The translations under genes were made by a program, and so were the position numbers. Source: Bacteroidaceae bacterium (GTDB taxonomy: Bacteria > Bacteroidota > Bacteroidia > Bacteroidales > Bacteroidaceae). From it: a stretch of 45,307 bases of DNA. Of the stretch, positions 9,427 through 16,436 are shown one piece after another. Under the pieces are notes generated by a model that was not told the DNA's origin, did not search any database, and saw nothing but the letters and a program-made list of their open reading frames with translations. Numbering within the stretch: position 1 is the first letter of the stretch; every line of letters begins with the position of its first letter. Where the stretch lies: assembly GCA_024401165.1 (NCBI GenBank), contig JAKSLN010000006.1:1-45307 (forward strand), read 5' to 3'.

Positions 9427-9537
9427 TTAACCAAAAACGGACAAAAATGGACAAAAACGTTCTTACATCAGTAGATTTGTAAAAGTGATTCATGTGGGAA
9501 CCATTAAATTAAAGTGTTTTTGCAAGTTTTTGGTTAA
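9427..9537. repeat. MITE-like palindromic element, copy A
   Basis: A 111-bp element bounded by perfect 12-bp terminal inverted repeats, TTAACCAAAAAC at 9427-9438 and GTTTTTGGTTAA at 9526-9537. Next to the left end are short ACGGACAAAAA-type repeats. A second copy is at 18755-18858 and a right half is at 13245-13275. Flanks also match (ATGCT.GGAT on the left, AATTA.GCAT on the right). It lies between the DUF4859-like and DUF6055-like genes. The rest of 9353-9602 holds the A-rich leader of the DUF4859-like gene and the tract at 9561-9600. Confidence 0.8.
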
Positions 9538-9560
9538 AATTATGCATCCCGCTTTTTTCT

Positions 9561-9600
9561 AAACGACCAAACGACAAGTCACCTAAACGACTAAACGACC
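9561..9600. repeat. Inverted fragment of the 24-bp TCGTTTAG repeat family
   Basis: On the minus strand this reads GGTCGTTTAGTCGTTTAGG, then TGACTTGTCGTTTGGTCG, the same unit as the tandem array at 3725-3855 in the opposite orientation. About 1.7 units are present, immediately after the stop of the metallopeptidase-like gene. Confidence 0.75.
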
Positions 9601-9602
9601 AA

Positions 9603-11246
9603 TCACTCCATCTTCAGCTTGTAAGGCAGTTGGTGGTCCGTCTCCTCTTCCTCGTCCCAAGGACACTGGTAGTAGTGGTCGGGCGAGCCCTGCACAACGA
9701 GGAACACCTTGCGTGCGCCACTTGGAATGGTGTACGTTGCCACGGCAATGCTACCAGGTGTGGCGAGCGACATGCTGCCGTATTCGCGAGTGCCGTCGTT
9801 CTTCAGCGTCACGAAGCCAAATGCCAGCGCCTCGTGCCCGGCAATGCTCGTCTTGTTGTACTGGTTCACCTGTCCCTTCACCTTCTCCTCGTTGCCCAGC
9901 TGGGTGCCCGCGTCGCCCTTGGGCAGGGCACTGCCCGAAGGCAGCGCCTCCAGGCTCACCTTGATCTGGCGTCCGGCACTATTATATGAATAAGGTATGA
10001 CATTGAACCCCGTCGGCTGCGGACATTGTTCGTAGCCAATCTGCTTCCATCCGTCGCCCACGTCGTAGAGCGTCGTCTTGTACTTGTTGTAGCTCGTGCC
10101 CACGTAGGCCCTTACGGCATCGTAGTCAAAGGTCACCGTCTTCTGGGCATACTCGAAGTACTGTCGGCGCAGCTCTTCGTAGCTGTTATTCAGGAAGATG
10201 CGCATGTAGGCCTGCGAGGCATCCTCCGGATATGCACTCTCGTTCCAGATGCGGCCCAGCGTTGTCATGCCCTCCTTCTCCGTCCAGTAATACTGCAGCC
10301 AGTAGCTTGCGTATCGCTGCCATTCGTGCTCGAAGTGGCGGTGGCAGTTGCGTATCCACACGTCGAAGTTCCACGAGGTGATGGCCTCGCTCGGATAGTC
10401 CTGGAACGACTGCCATTGCGCACATTGCTCCCAGAATCCGCAGCCGCCCTTACTGCCCACGTAGCCATATCTGAAGCCCGACCTGAAATCGTTTGGCTTG
10501 CCGCGCAGGATGTTGTCGCAGTACGTCTGATACTGGAACGAGTGGCCAATCTCGTGGGCGATGGTGCTGCCCACCGGCTGGCACGTGCTGGGACTAACCC
10601 ACAGCGTACCTATCTTGTTATCGTTGCCCGCACCCGTCGCCAGCCAATCCTCCTGATCAATCAGATAGATGGACATCTTGTACGTGTTCAGCTGCGACTT
10701 CACGCTCTTGTTGCACATCTCTAGCGTCTCCACGTTCGTCTTGTAAAACCTCTCCGCCTTCTTCAGCAAGTCGTTGATGTCGACCGTCAGTTTGCTCACA
10801 TTGCCCGTCACCTTGCCTGTCACAGACGGTTCGCCAAACGTCTTGTCCCAGAAGACGATGAAGTGGTCCGACTCCTTGCTGTGCTTAAAGCACCATCGGT
10901 TCGTGTCCACCGTGTAGTCGTTGTTGTAGTTCGCGTCGCTCGTCGTCGGCTTCCAGACTATCAGTCCTGGGTCGCCAATCACCAGCGCCGCACCATCCTT
11001 GCTGTTCGTCAGGCCCGTGATGCGGAAGTCCGTGAACACCCCATCCTTGTAGCGTCTCACCACAGGCACGGGCGTCGTGTTTGCCGAGGCGCGAAACTCA
11101 ATCGAGTCATACGCCGCAATGCTCGTCACAAAGCGGTTCGCCTTGAAGCGGTTATCATATCTCACCCACAGCGAGTCCTGTCCCCAGGATGCCGTCGCTG
11201 TCGTCAGGACCATTAAGGCCAATATCATCCATCTCTTCATTTCCAT
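9603..11246 (-). CDS. Secreted HExxH metallopeptidase-like protein (DUF6055-like)
   Basis: A 547-aa exported protein with signal peptide ending near ATASWGQ. After an N-terminal beta-rich region (about 25-110), a zincin-like domain carries AHEIGHSFQYQ with His231, Glu232 and His235. Glu273 in GFWEQCAQWQ is a plausible third zinc ligand. I place it near the DUF6055 family, in which peptidase activity is not established to my knowledge. The C-terminal 150 residues look like a beta-sandwich (AGHEALAFGFVTLKNDGTREYG). The gene is 18 nt from the small secreted gene upstream, so the two are cotranscribed. In an operon with beta-L-arabinofuranosidase-type enzymes, a role in cleaving plant glycoprotein backbones is possible but inferred. 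Confidence 0.72.
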   Translation of the reverse strand: MEMKRWMILALMVLTTATASWGQDSLWVRYDNRFKANRFVTSIAAYDSIEFRASANTTPVPVVRRYKDGVFTDFRITGLTNSKDGAALVIGDPGLIVWKPTTSDANYNNDYTVDTNRWCFKHSKESDHFIVFWDKTFGEPSVTGKVTGNVSKLTVDINDLLKKAERFYKTNVETLEMCNKSVKSQLNTYKMSIYLIDQEDWLATGAGNDNKIGTLWVSPSTCQPVGSTIAHEIGHSFQYQTYCDNILRGKPNDFRSGFRYGYVGSKGGCGFWEQCAQWQSFQDYPSEAITSWNFDVWIRNCHRHFEHEWQRYASYWLQYYWTEKEGMTTLGRIWNESAYPEDASQAYMRIFLNNSYEELRRQYFEYAQKTVTFDYDAVRAYVGTSYNKYKTTLYDVGDGWKQIGYEQCPQPTGFNVIPYSYNSAGRQIKVSLEALPSGSALPKGDAGTQLGNEEKVKGQVNQYNKTSIAGHEALAFGFVTLKNDGTREYGSMSLATPGSIAVATYTIPSGARKVFLVVQGSPDHYYQCPWDEEEETDHQLPYKLKME

Positions 11247-11264
11247 AGCCTTCTAACCACCGTT

Positions 11265-11651
11265 TTACTTCTTTATTATCTTCTTCCCGTCACGGATGTA
11301 GACGCCGTGCAGACGGCGGCCCTCCTCCACCCTTCGGCCGCTCAGGTCGTACAACGGCGAGGGACTGTCGCCCTCACCCTCCACGATGTCCTCAATGCCG
11401 TCGGCTACTTCCTCCTCCTTTATCTCGAAGCGTATCTCCTTTATCGTGTTTAGCGTGCGAGAACTACCGTTGATGATGATGCGCTTCGTCTCCAGGTTGT
11501 AGAGCGGGCCCAGATAGTCCTCACCACTCTCCAGACGAGCCGTGATGCTGCCGTTCGTCCTCACCACGTTCATGTACAGCACCTTCTGCTTCGTCGTCTG
11601 GGCAGAGGCTGCAAGGGGCAAGAGGCAAAACATGATAAACAGTTTTTTCAT
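11265..11651 (-). CDS. Small secreted protein with T9SS-like C-terminal motif
   Basis: 128 aa, first gene of the arabinoside locus. Signal peptide MKKLFIMFCLLPLAASAQ; a middle of about 70 residues resembles the N-terminal beta-region of Prevotella secreted proteins (VVRTNGSITARLESG, SSRTLNTIKEIRFEI); the C-terminus PLYDLSGRRVEEG...GVYIRDGKKIIKK has the type A sorting-domain pattern. No enzyme motif. It appears to be little more than a signal peptide, one small beta domain and a sorting tail. A consensus promoter lies 35 nt upstream of the start. Confidence 0.8.
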   Translation of the reverse strand: MKKLFIMFCLLPLAASAQTTKQKVLYMNVVRTNGSITARLESGEDYLGPLYNLETKRIIINGSSRTLNTIKEIRFEIKEEEVADGIEDIVEGEGDSPSPLYDLSGRRVEEGRRLHGVYIRDGKKIIKK

Positions 11652-11685
11652 GATTCAAATCCAAAATTTTTAGTCTTTCCAACTA

Positions 11686-11716
11686 CAAAGGTAATGATTC
11701 ACGATACATCTTCAAA
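11686..11716 (-). promoter_or_regulatory. Promoter of the arabinoside operon
   Basis: On the minus strand TTTG (11713-11716), a 19-nt spacer, then TACCTTTG (11686-11693) give a full match to the Bacteroidales -33/-7 consensus. The start codon at 11651 leaves a leader of about 30 nt. Confidence 0.8.
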
Positions 11717-11739
11717 ACAAAATCACCCCAAAACACCAC

Positions 11740-11780
11740 CAAATGTCGATATAATGACACACAAAGTTGAGATAATGACA
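11740..11780. promoter_or_regulatory. Putative AraC-type operator: direct repeat with 21-bp period
   Basis: On the plus strand CAAATGTCGATATAATGACA (11740-11759) and CAAAGTTGAGATAATGACA (11762-11780) repeat with the ATAATGACA cores 21 bp apart, i.e. two helical turns on one DNA face. They lie just upstream of the -33 box of the operon promoter and between it and the regulator's own promoter. AraC-family activators commonly bind such 21-bp-spaced half-sites. Binding by the adjacent regulator is inferred. Confidence 0.55.
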
Positions 11781-11793
11781 AAAAATCCCTTTT

Positions 11794-11828
11794 TTTGGAG
11801 ATTATTTTAATAAAAACATATAACTTTG
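11794..11828 (+). promoter_or_regulatory. Candidate promoter of the AraC-family gene
   Basis: TAACTTTG at 11821-11828 matches the -7 consensus. The nearest TTTG (11794-11797) is 23 nt upstream, longer than ideal. It would give a leader of about 265 nt. Confidence 0.5.
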
Positions 11829-11874
11829 CACAAAATAAAATTTAAATAATTCAACTTTCGCAAGCTCCAGTTGA

Positions 11875-12090
11875 AGGAGTTAAAAGGAAGTTAAAAGGAA
11901 ATTATACTTTTGACGGCGGTCAAAAGTCGAAGTTAAAAGGACAATACATTTTGTGGAGTGTATTCAACCAGCAAGACATTCGTCCTAAGCGAAGTGATAA
12001 CATCTCTTTAACTCCCCATTAACTTCACAATTACTCCCCTATAACTTCTCTTTAACTCCCCTTTAACTTCACAATTACTCCCCTTTAACT
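11875..12090 (+). repeat. Structured araC leader: hairpin and 44-bp tandem duplication
   Basis: The stretch from the promoter to the start codon holds no gene. CTTTTGAC-GGCG-GTCAAAAG (11907-11926) is a perfect 8-bp hairpin. 12003-12046 is repeated almost exactly as 12047-12090 (44 bp, beginning TCTCTTTAACTCCCC). The purine-rich GGAGTTAAAAGGAAGTTAAAAGG near 11876 is complementary to the CTTTAACTCCCC blocks of the duplication, so a long-range stem could form just upstream of the start codon. Confidence 0.7.
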
Positions 12091-12102
12091 CCCTACTACA
12101 AA

Positions 12103-12945
12103 ATGACCTTCGACTTTGCCCTCCAGAACATCGGGATCGTCCACTCTGACCAGACCTACGAATACAACAACATCTTCAACTACACCTGCCGCATCCTCCT
12201 CGTCAGGCAAGGCAGCGGCATCATACGATGCGGCAACGAAGAGCACGACATCGTCCCCGACCACCTCTACCTCGTACCCCCACTCATCACCCACAGCATC
12301 CAATGCACCAGCCCCACCATCCTTCAGGTTCTCACCTTCACCGACCAGTCCCTCCACATCTACGACCACTTCCACCTCTTCCACTACACCCTCGAGATAC
12401 CCGCACCCAGCGGCACCCTACAACTCCTCGACACCATCGTCAAGGCAGCGCCCAACTTCACACTCACCGACCTCTCCAAGCTGCGCTACGACACCAGTAC
12501 CGACAACACACGACGCATTAAAGAATTCCGTAACCTTCCAGCATCCAACCAAATGATTATCAGCGGACTACTCCACGTCATCCTTGCACAGTTCATGGAC
12601 AAGAACGCACCCGCAGCCTCCGTCAGCGATATACGCATCAGCAAGGCCGTGTGGCAGATCAACCGCGACCTCGCCAACACCCCCTCCCTCGACGACATGT
12701 CAGCCAAAGCTTGCCTCAACAAGAACACCTTCATCCGCCTCTTTCGCCTCCAGACAGGCTTCACCCCCACCGACTACATCATCCACCGCCGCATGCTCCG
12801 CGCCCAGTTCCTCTTCATCTCCGGCAACCGCTCCGTCAAGGAAGTCGCCCACATGGTAGGCTACGACAACATCTCCTACTTCGGCCGCACTTTCAAGAAA
12901 GCCGTCGGCATGAGCCCCCTCCACTTCATCCAGCAAAACGGCTAA
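12103..12945 (+). CDS. AraC-family transcriptional regulator
   Basis: 280 aa. The N-terminal half is a cupin-like sensing domain (GSGIIRCGNEEHDIVPDHLY, PPLITHSIQC). The C-terminal 100 residues are the double helix-turn-helix of the AraC family, with the first HTH near LDDMSAKACLNKNTFIRLF and the hallmark second HTH VKEVAHMVGYDNISYFGRTFKK followed by MSPLHFI. It is divergent from the arabinoside operon, so control of that operon is the natural inference, with a direct-repeat operator in between. Such regulators usually sense a sugar; the ligand here is unknown. The third codon position is strongly C-biased, more than in neighbours. There is no signal peptide or kinase domain, so it is not a hybrid two-component system. 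Confidence 0.92.
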   Translation: MTFDFALQNIGIVHSDQTYEYNNIFNYTCRILLVRQGSGIIRCGNEEHDIVPDHLYLVPPLITHSIQCTSPTILQVLTFTDQSLHIYDHFHLFHYTLEIPAPSGTLQLLDTIVKAAPNFTLTDLSKLRYDTSTDNTRRIKEFRNLPASNQMIISGLLHVILAQFMDKNAPAASVSDIRISKAVWQINRDLANTPSLDDMSAKACLNKNTFIRLFRLQTGFTPTDYIIHRRMLRAQFLFISGNRSVKEVAHMVGYDNISYFGRTFKKAVGMSPLHFIQQNG

Positions 12946-12992
12946 CTATGCCCACCCCCACCCTACATTATCTTTTGTTTTGTTTGTATTGA

Positions 12993-13250
12993 AACGAAAT
13001 AACCGCCCAAGCTCAGTCCTTATTTGCTGAAATTGAAGCAGAGCTAGAGTCTGTACAGTCAGAAACCGAGGTTATTGACTGGAAGCGTAAGAATGGTTTG
13101 GATTTTGAGAAGTACGTGGTTAACAAGTTTCCAAGCAATTTCGCATCAATAGTTGGACTGGCGACAAATTCTTGGTTGGCAAATTTGACCAGAAGAACTT
13201 AATCCAGACATTACTGTGGAGGTTACAGCTCCAATACAATCCAAAGGGAT
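12993..13250 (+). pseudogene. Decayed nuclease-like gene fragment
   Basis: No intact ORF, but three frames carry a continuous protein-like message: AEIEAELESVQSETEVIDW...GLDFEKYVVNKFP (frame from 12993), then KQFRINSWTGDKFLVGKFDQ after a shift near 13130, then NPDITVEVTAPIQSKG after another near 13200. The final 'PDITVEV' resembles the PD-(D/E)xK core of nuclease-type domains; this family link is inference. The 5' part with any start codon is missing and the 3' end runs into a half copy of the MITE-like element. 12946-12992 holds a TTTTGTTTTGTTTG tract also found inverted near 18920. Confidence 0.5.
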
Positions 13251-13275
13251 TTTGCAAGTTTTTGGTTAAAATTGA
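13245..13275. repeat. Right half of the MITE-like element (copy C)
   Basis: TTTTGCAAGTTTTTGGTTAAAATT matches the right end of the elements at 9427-9537 and 18755-18858, with the GTTTTTGGTTAA terminus at 13258-13269. No left terminus is present; the pseudogene abuts it, suggesting deletion or recombination through the element. Confidence 0.65.
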
Positions 13276-13280
13276 GTGTA

Positions 13281-13763
13281 CTAATTGTACTGATAGGCCA
13301 GTCGTTCGTCTCCGTTCCAACAATGGATGATGCCGCAGTAGCTGAAGCCTGCCTTGAGGATGGCGTTCTGCATGACGCGGTTATCGCGATGGGTGTCGAT
13401 GCGGATAGTGGAATAGTGCTGGAGGGCGTAATTCATGACCTGGGCGAAGATGCCGCGAACCTCGCCGCTGCTGGCGATGCGATGGATGGTGGCGTATGGG
13501 TTGGCGTTCTTCCATTCACCATTATAAATGAGGTTGTAGGTAGGGTCGTCGCCGTCGCGAAGTACGAAGGTGGCCACGGTTCGGTCGTTCTGGATGCAGA
13601 CGTAGCTGTAGCCGCCGCTGATGTCTTCCTGTAGCTGCTGGAGGCTTGGGTAGGTGTCGGCCCACTGGTTGGGGTTGCCGGTGGCAGCCATGAAGCGTCG
13701 GGCGATGGCGAAGATCTGCTGGAGGCGGGGGATGTCGTCGATGGTGGTTTTGCGAATGGTCAT
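13281..13763 (-). CDS. GNAT-family N-acetyltransferase
   Basis: 160 aa from the chosen start MTIRKTTIDDIPRLQQIF, the usual GNAT beginning; an in-frame ATG at 13787 would add eight Pro/His-rich residues but would sit only about 9 nt from the predicted transcription start. The GNAT core is visible: ATFVLRDGD (beta strand), EVRGIFAQVMNYAL (a degenerate acetyl-CoA loop region), DTHRDNRVMQNAILKAGFSYCGI (motif B, with the typical N.....K.GF). The acyl acceptor is unknown. It stands alone, divergent from the TonB-dependent receptor gene. Confidence 0.85.
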   Translation of the reverse strand: MTIRKTTIDDIPRLQQIFAIARRFMAATGNPNQWADTYPSLQQLQEDISGGYSYVCIQNDRTVATFVLRDGDDPTYNLIYNGEWKNANPYATIHRIASSGEVRGIFAQVMNYALQHYSTIRIDTHRDNRVMQNAILKAGFSYCGIIHCWNGDERLAYQYN

Positions 13764-13800
13764 GCGGATGTGTGGTGGGGGTGTCATGATTTATGGAGTG

Positions 13801-13832
13801 CAAAGATACAAAAATGGACGTGAATAAACAAA
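13801..13832 (-). promoter_or_regulatory. Promoter of the GNAT gene
   Basis: On the minus strand TTTG (13829-13832), 20 nt, TATCTTTG (13801-13808): consensus match. Its position supports the start codon at 13763. Confidence 0.75.
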
Positions 13833-13872
13833 AAAGAGGGGCGAAGATGGGGCAGTTTCACATTATTTTATG

Positions 13873-13880
13873 TACTTTTG
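13873..13880 (+). promoter_or_regulatory. -7 element of the TonB-dependent receptor gene
   Basis: TACTTTTG fits TAnnTTTG. Transcription would start near 13885, which excludes an in-frame ATG at 13870 and supports the start at 13915. Confidence 0.6.
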
Positions 13881-13914
13881 CAGTGAAAATGCCGTAGGCA
13901 GAAACTGCAAGACG

Positions 13915-15906
13915 ATGAAAGGAAGACGTAGAAGATGGATAGCCTGGATGGCGATGGCGCTGCTGCACACACAGTTGGCAGCCGGTCAGACGACTGAGAG
14001 GCCGGACACGACAGACAGCGTGTACGAGATGGAGGGCGTGGTTGTGAAGGCCTTGGCCAGCCAGCGCTCGCGGTCGAGGGTGGAGAGCGTGGACATTATT
14101 GGAAAGGGACAGCTGATAAGGGCTGCCTGCTGCAACCTGGGCGAGTCGTTCACCGCGAACCCGTCGGTTGACGTGAGCTACAGCGACGCGGCAACGGGGG
14201 CGAAGCAGATCAAACTGCTCGGCCTGTCGGGCACGTACGTGCAGATGCTGACGGAGAATATCCCCAACCTGCGAGGCGCGTCACTACCATACTCGCTTGG
14301 CTACGTGCCGGGACCGTGGATGCAGTCGATACAGGTGAGCAAGGGTGCCTCGAGCGTGAAGAACGGATATGAGAGCACGACGGGACAGATAAACATCGAG
14401 TTCCTGATGCCTCAGGGCACGGACGGCCTGCGCGCCAATGCCTACGTGGACAGCGACCTGAAGCAGGAGGTGAACGTGGACGGAAGCGTTCACGTCAGCG
14501 ATCTTTTGTCGACGGCAACGCTGCTTCATTTCGAGAACCGGCAGACAGAGCACGACGGAAACGGCGACGGCTTCATGGACATGCCCAAGGTGAGGCAGTA
14601 CAACGTGATGCACCGTTGGGCTTACGTCTCGCCCCTTTGGATCAGCCAGTTGTCAATGAGGGTGCTGCGCGACGAACGAACGGGCGGACAGAGCGCGAAG
14701 CATGCGGGCAGCGCCCCACTCTACTCGACCCACATCAGCACCAACCGCTATGAGGCGCAATGGAAGAACGGCTTCACCTTGAATGCCGACCACAACACAT
14801 CCGTGGCCCTGATGCTGCACGGTTCGTGGCACGATGCCTGGAACACATTTGGGCAGACGGAGTACGACGTGAGGCAGAAGAACGGCTACGCGCAACTGAT
14901 GTTTGAGACGGACGTGTCGGACGAGCATAACATCAGCCTGGGGGCATCGGTGAACCACGACTACTACGACGAGCGCGGCACGTTGGCCGCCCCCTTGCTG
15001 AAGAGGAGCGATAAGGAGTCGACGTCGGGCGTTTATGCACAATACACGTACAAATGGGGCGAGAAGCTGACCGTTATGCCTGGCATCCGATGGGACTACT
15101 CGTCGGTCTACGGCGGTTTCTTCACACCGCGCCTGCACGTTAAGTATTCGCCCATCGAGGTGCTAACCTTGCGTGCCTCGGCCGGCAAAGGCTATCGCAC
15201 ACCTCACGCGCTGGCCGAGAACACGACGCTGATGGCAAGCGGCCGCACCATCAACATTGCCACAGACCTGAAGCGTGAGGAGGCCTGGAACATGGGACTT
15301 TCGGCTGGACTGAACGTACCCATCCTGGACAAGAACCTGGAACTGAACGCGGAGTACTACTACACCGACTTCCGTAACCAGATGGTCATCAACTTCGACG
15401 GTGCCAAGGGACTGCACACCCTCTCTTTTGAGAACCTCGACGGCAAAAGCTACAGTCACACGCTGCAGATGGATGCCACGTACCCCTTCTTCGAGGGTTT
15501 CTCCGCAACAGGTGCCTTCCGACTGAACGACGTGAAGTGCTCCTACGATGGAGTGCTGCGCCAAAAGCCTCTGACATCGCGCTACAAGGGGCTGCTGACG
15601 CTGTCGTACAAGACGCCGATGGAAATATGGCAGTTCGACGTCACGGGGCAGCTGAACGGCGGAGGCGAACTGTACAACCGGGAGTCCTATCCTGCCTACC
15701 TGCAGCTGCAGGCACAGGTGACGCGCGAGTTCCGCCATTTCAGCATCTACCTGGGTGGCGAGAACTTGACGAACTACAAGATTGCAGACCCCATCCTTAA
15801 TGCCCACTCGCCCTGGACACCGGCGTTCGACGCCACCCAAGTCTGGGGACCCGTCACGGGCGCCATGGCGTATGTCGGGATAAGAGTGAAGTTTGAGAAG
15901 TACTGA
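13915..15906 (+). CDS. TonB-dependent outer-membrane receptor, probably for a metal
   Basis: 663 aa from MKGRRRRWIAWMAMALL, a strongly basic signal peptide ending near QLAAGQ. A TonB-box-like YEMEGVVVKA is followed by the plug domain (about 45-165; GKGQLIRAACCNLGESF, LLGLSGTYVQMLTENIPN, IQVSKGASSVKNGYESTTGQ) and a 22-strand-type barrel to the C-terminal aromatic end VGIRVKFEKY. It lacks the N-terminal carboxypeptidase-like domain of SusC proteins and no SusD follows, so it is not a polysaccharide importer. The next gene encodes a periplasmic HMA metal-binding protein. That pairing suggests copper or another soft metal; the substrate is inferred, not shown. Confidence 0.85.
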   Translation: MKGRRRRWIAWMAMALLHTQLAAGQTTERPDTTDSVYEMEGVVVKALASQRSRSRVESVDIIGKGQLIRAACCNLGESFTANPSVDVSYSDAATGAKQIKLLGLSGTYVQMLTENIPNLRGASLPYSLGYVPGPWMQSIQVSKGASSVKNGYESTTGQINIEFLMPQGTDGLRANAYVDSDLKQEVNVDGSVHVSDLLSTATLLHFENRQTEHDGNGDGFMDMPKVRQYNVMHRWAYVSPLWISQLSMRVLRDERTGGQSAKHAGSAPLYSTHISTNRYEAQWKNGFTLNADHNTSVALMLHGSWHDAWNTFGQTEYDVRQKNGYAQLMFETDVSDEHNISLGASVNHDYYDERGTLAAPLLKRSDKESTSGVYAQYTYKWGEKLTVMPGIRWDYSSVYGGFFTPRLHVKYSPIEVLTLRASAGKGYRTPHALAENTTLMASGRTINIATDLKREEAWNMGLSAGLNVPILDKNLELNAEYYYTDFRNQMVINFDGAKGLHTLSFENLDGKSYSHTLQMDATYPFFEGFSATGAFRLNDVKCSYDGVLRQKPLTSRYKGLLTLSYKTPMEIWQFDVTGQLNGGGELYNRESYPAYLQLQAQVTREFRHFSIYLGGENLTNYKIADPILNAHSPWTPAFDATQVWGPVTGAMAYVGIRVKFEKY

Positions 15907-15923
15907 TTCAACTGTCGCAAGTT

Positions 15924-15986
15924 GTTCGGTTATAAGGTTTTGAGGTCGGCCTAAAGACCTTTTACGGTTTAAGGATTATACCAGAC
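15924..15986 (+). repeat. 3'-UTR repeat, copy 1
   Basis: The segment CTAAAGACCT...CGGTTTAAGGATTATACCAG (15951-15984) recurs at 18651-18684 after the Trx-CE2 gene. It is preceded by GGTTATAAGGTT and contains AGGTC...GACCT, able to pair. Both copies start 20-50 nt after a plus-strand stop codon. Confidence 0.75.
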
Positions 15987-16019
15987 AGGCTACAAAGACA
16001 ATCTTTCAAATTGTAACTT

Positions 16020-16112
16020 CCGTAAAATCATATAACCTAAGTAACCGTATAACCTAATAACCGTAAAACCGCATAACCGTTAAACCATATAACTGCAAAA
16101 ACCGTAAAACTA
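16020..16112 (+). repeat. Degenerate ATAACC(G/T)TA tandem tract
   Basis: About nine loose copies of ATAACCGTA/AAAACCGCA-type units fill the gap before the HMA gene. No promoter consensus is seen, so the HMA gene may be read through from the receptor gene. Confidence 0.6.
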
Positions 16113-16121
16113 CAAAAAGAT

Positions 16122-16415
16122 ATGAAGAAGATTATTTCCGTAGCATTGCTGGCAATGCTCAGCCTGGGTGCAAAGGCACAGGCAAAGGCCGACACGCTGG
16201 TCGTTACGCCTAATCCACAGATGCACTGTGAGAATTGCGAGAAGAAGATCAAGAGCAACATTCGCTTCGTCAAGGGCACGAAGAAGATTGAGACGTCGGT
16301 GCCCAACCAGACCGTCACCATCGTCTATGACGGCAAAAAGAGCACGTACAACGACTACGTGGCTGCCTTCAAGAAGATTGGATACACCATCAAGAAGGCG
16401 GGGAAGACGGAGTAA
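16122..16415 (+). CDS. Secreted heavy-metal-associated (HMA) domain protein
   Basis: 97 aa. Signal peptide MKKIISVALLAMLSLGAKAQ, then one HMA domain with the metal-binding motif MHCENC (Cys36 and Cys39) and the ferredoxin-like beta-alpha-beta pattern (KIKSNIRFVKGTKKIETSV, VTIVYDGKKS, FKKIGYTI). HMA domains bind Cu(I) or similar ions. The signal peptide places it in the periplasm, where it could accept metal from the receptor encoded upstream. It has no transmembrane or P-type ATPase part. Confidence 0.88.
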   Translation: MKKIISVALLAMLSLGAKAQAKADTLVVTPNPQMHCENCEKKIKSNIRFVKGTKKIETSVPNQTVTIVYDGKKSTYNDYVAAFKKIGYTIKKAGKTE

Positions 16416-16436
16416 GGGGCGAGTGCCTGGAGCGAT

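Noticed and set aside
12085..12950. Overlapping ORFs in other frames of the AraC gene
   Set aside because: Caused by the strong C bias at third positions; the AraC domains fit only one frame.
13870..13914. Earlier ATG for the TonB-dependent receptor
   Set aside because: The ATG overlaps the -7 promoter element and would disrupt the signal peptide.
13788..13914. Cobalamin or other riboswitch before the receptor gene
   Set aside because: The leader after the promoter is only about 30 nt, too short for a known riboswitch.
13915..15906. SusC-type polysaccharide importer
   Set aside because: No N-terminal carboxypeptidase-like domain, too short and no SusD gene next to it.
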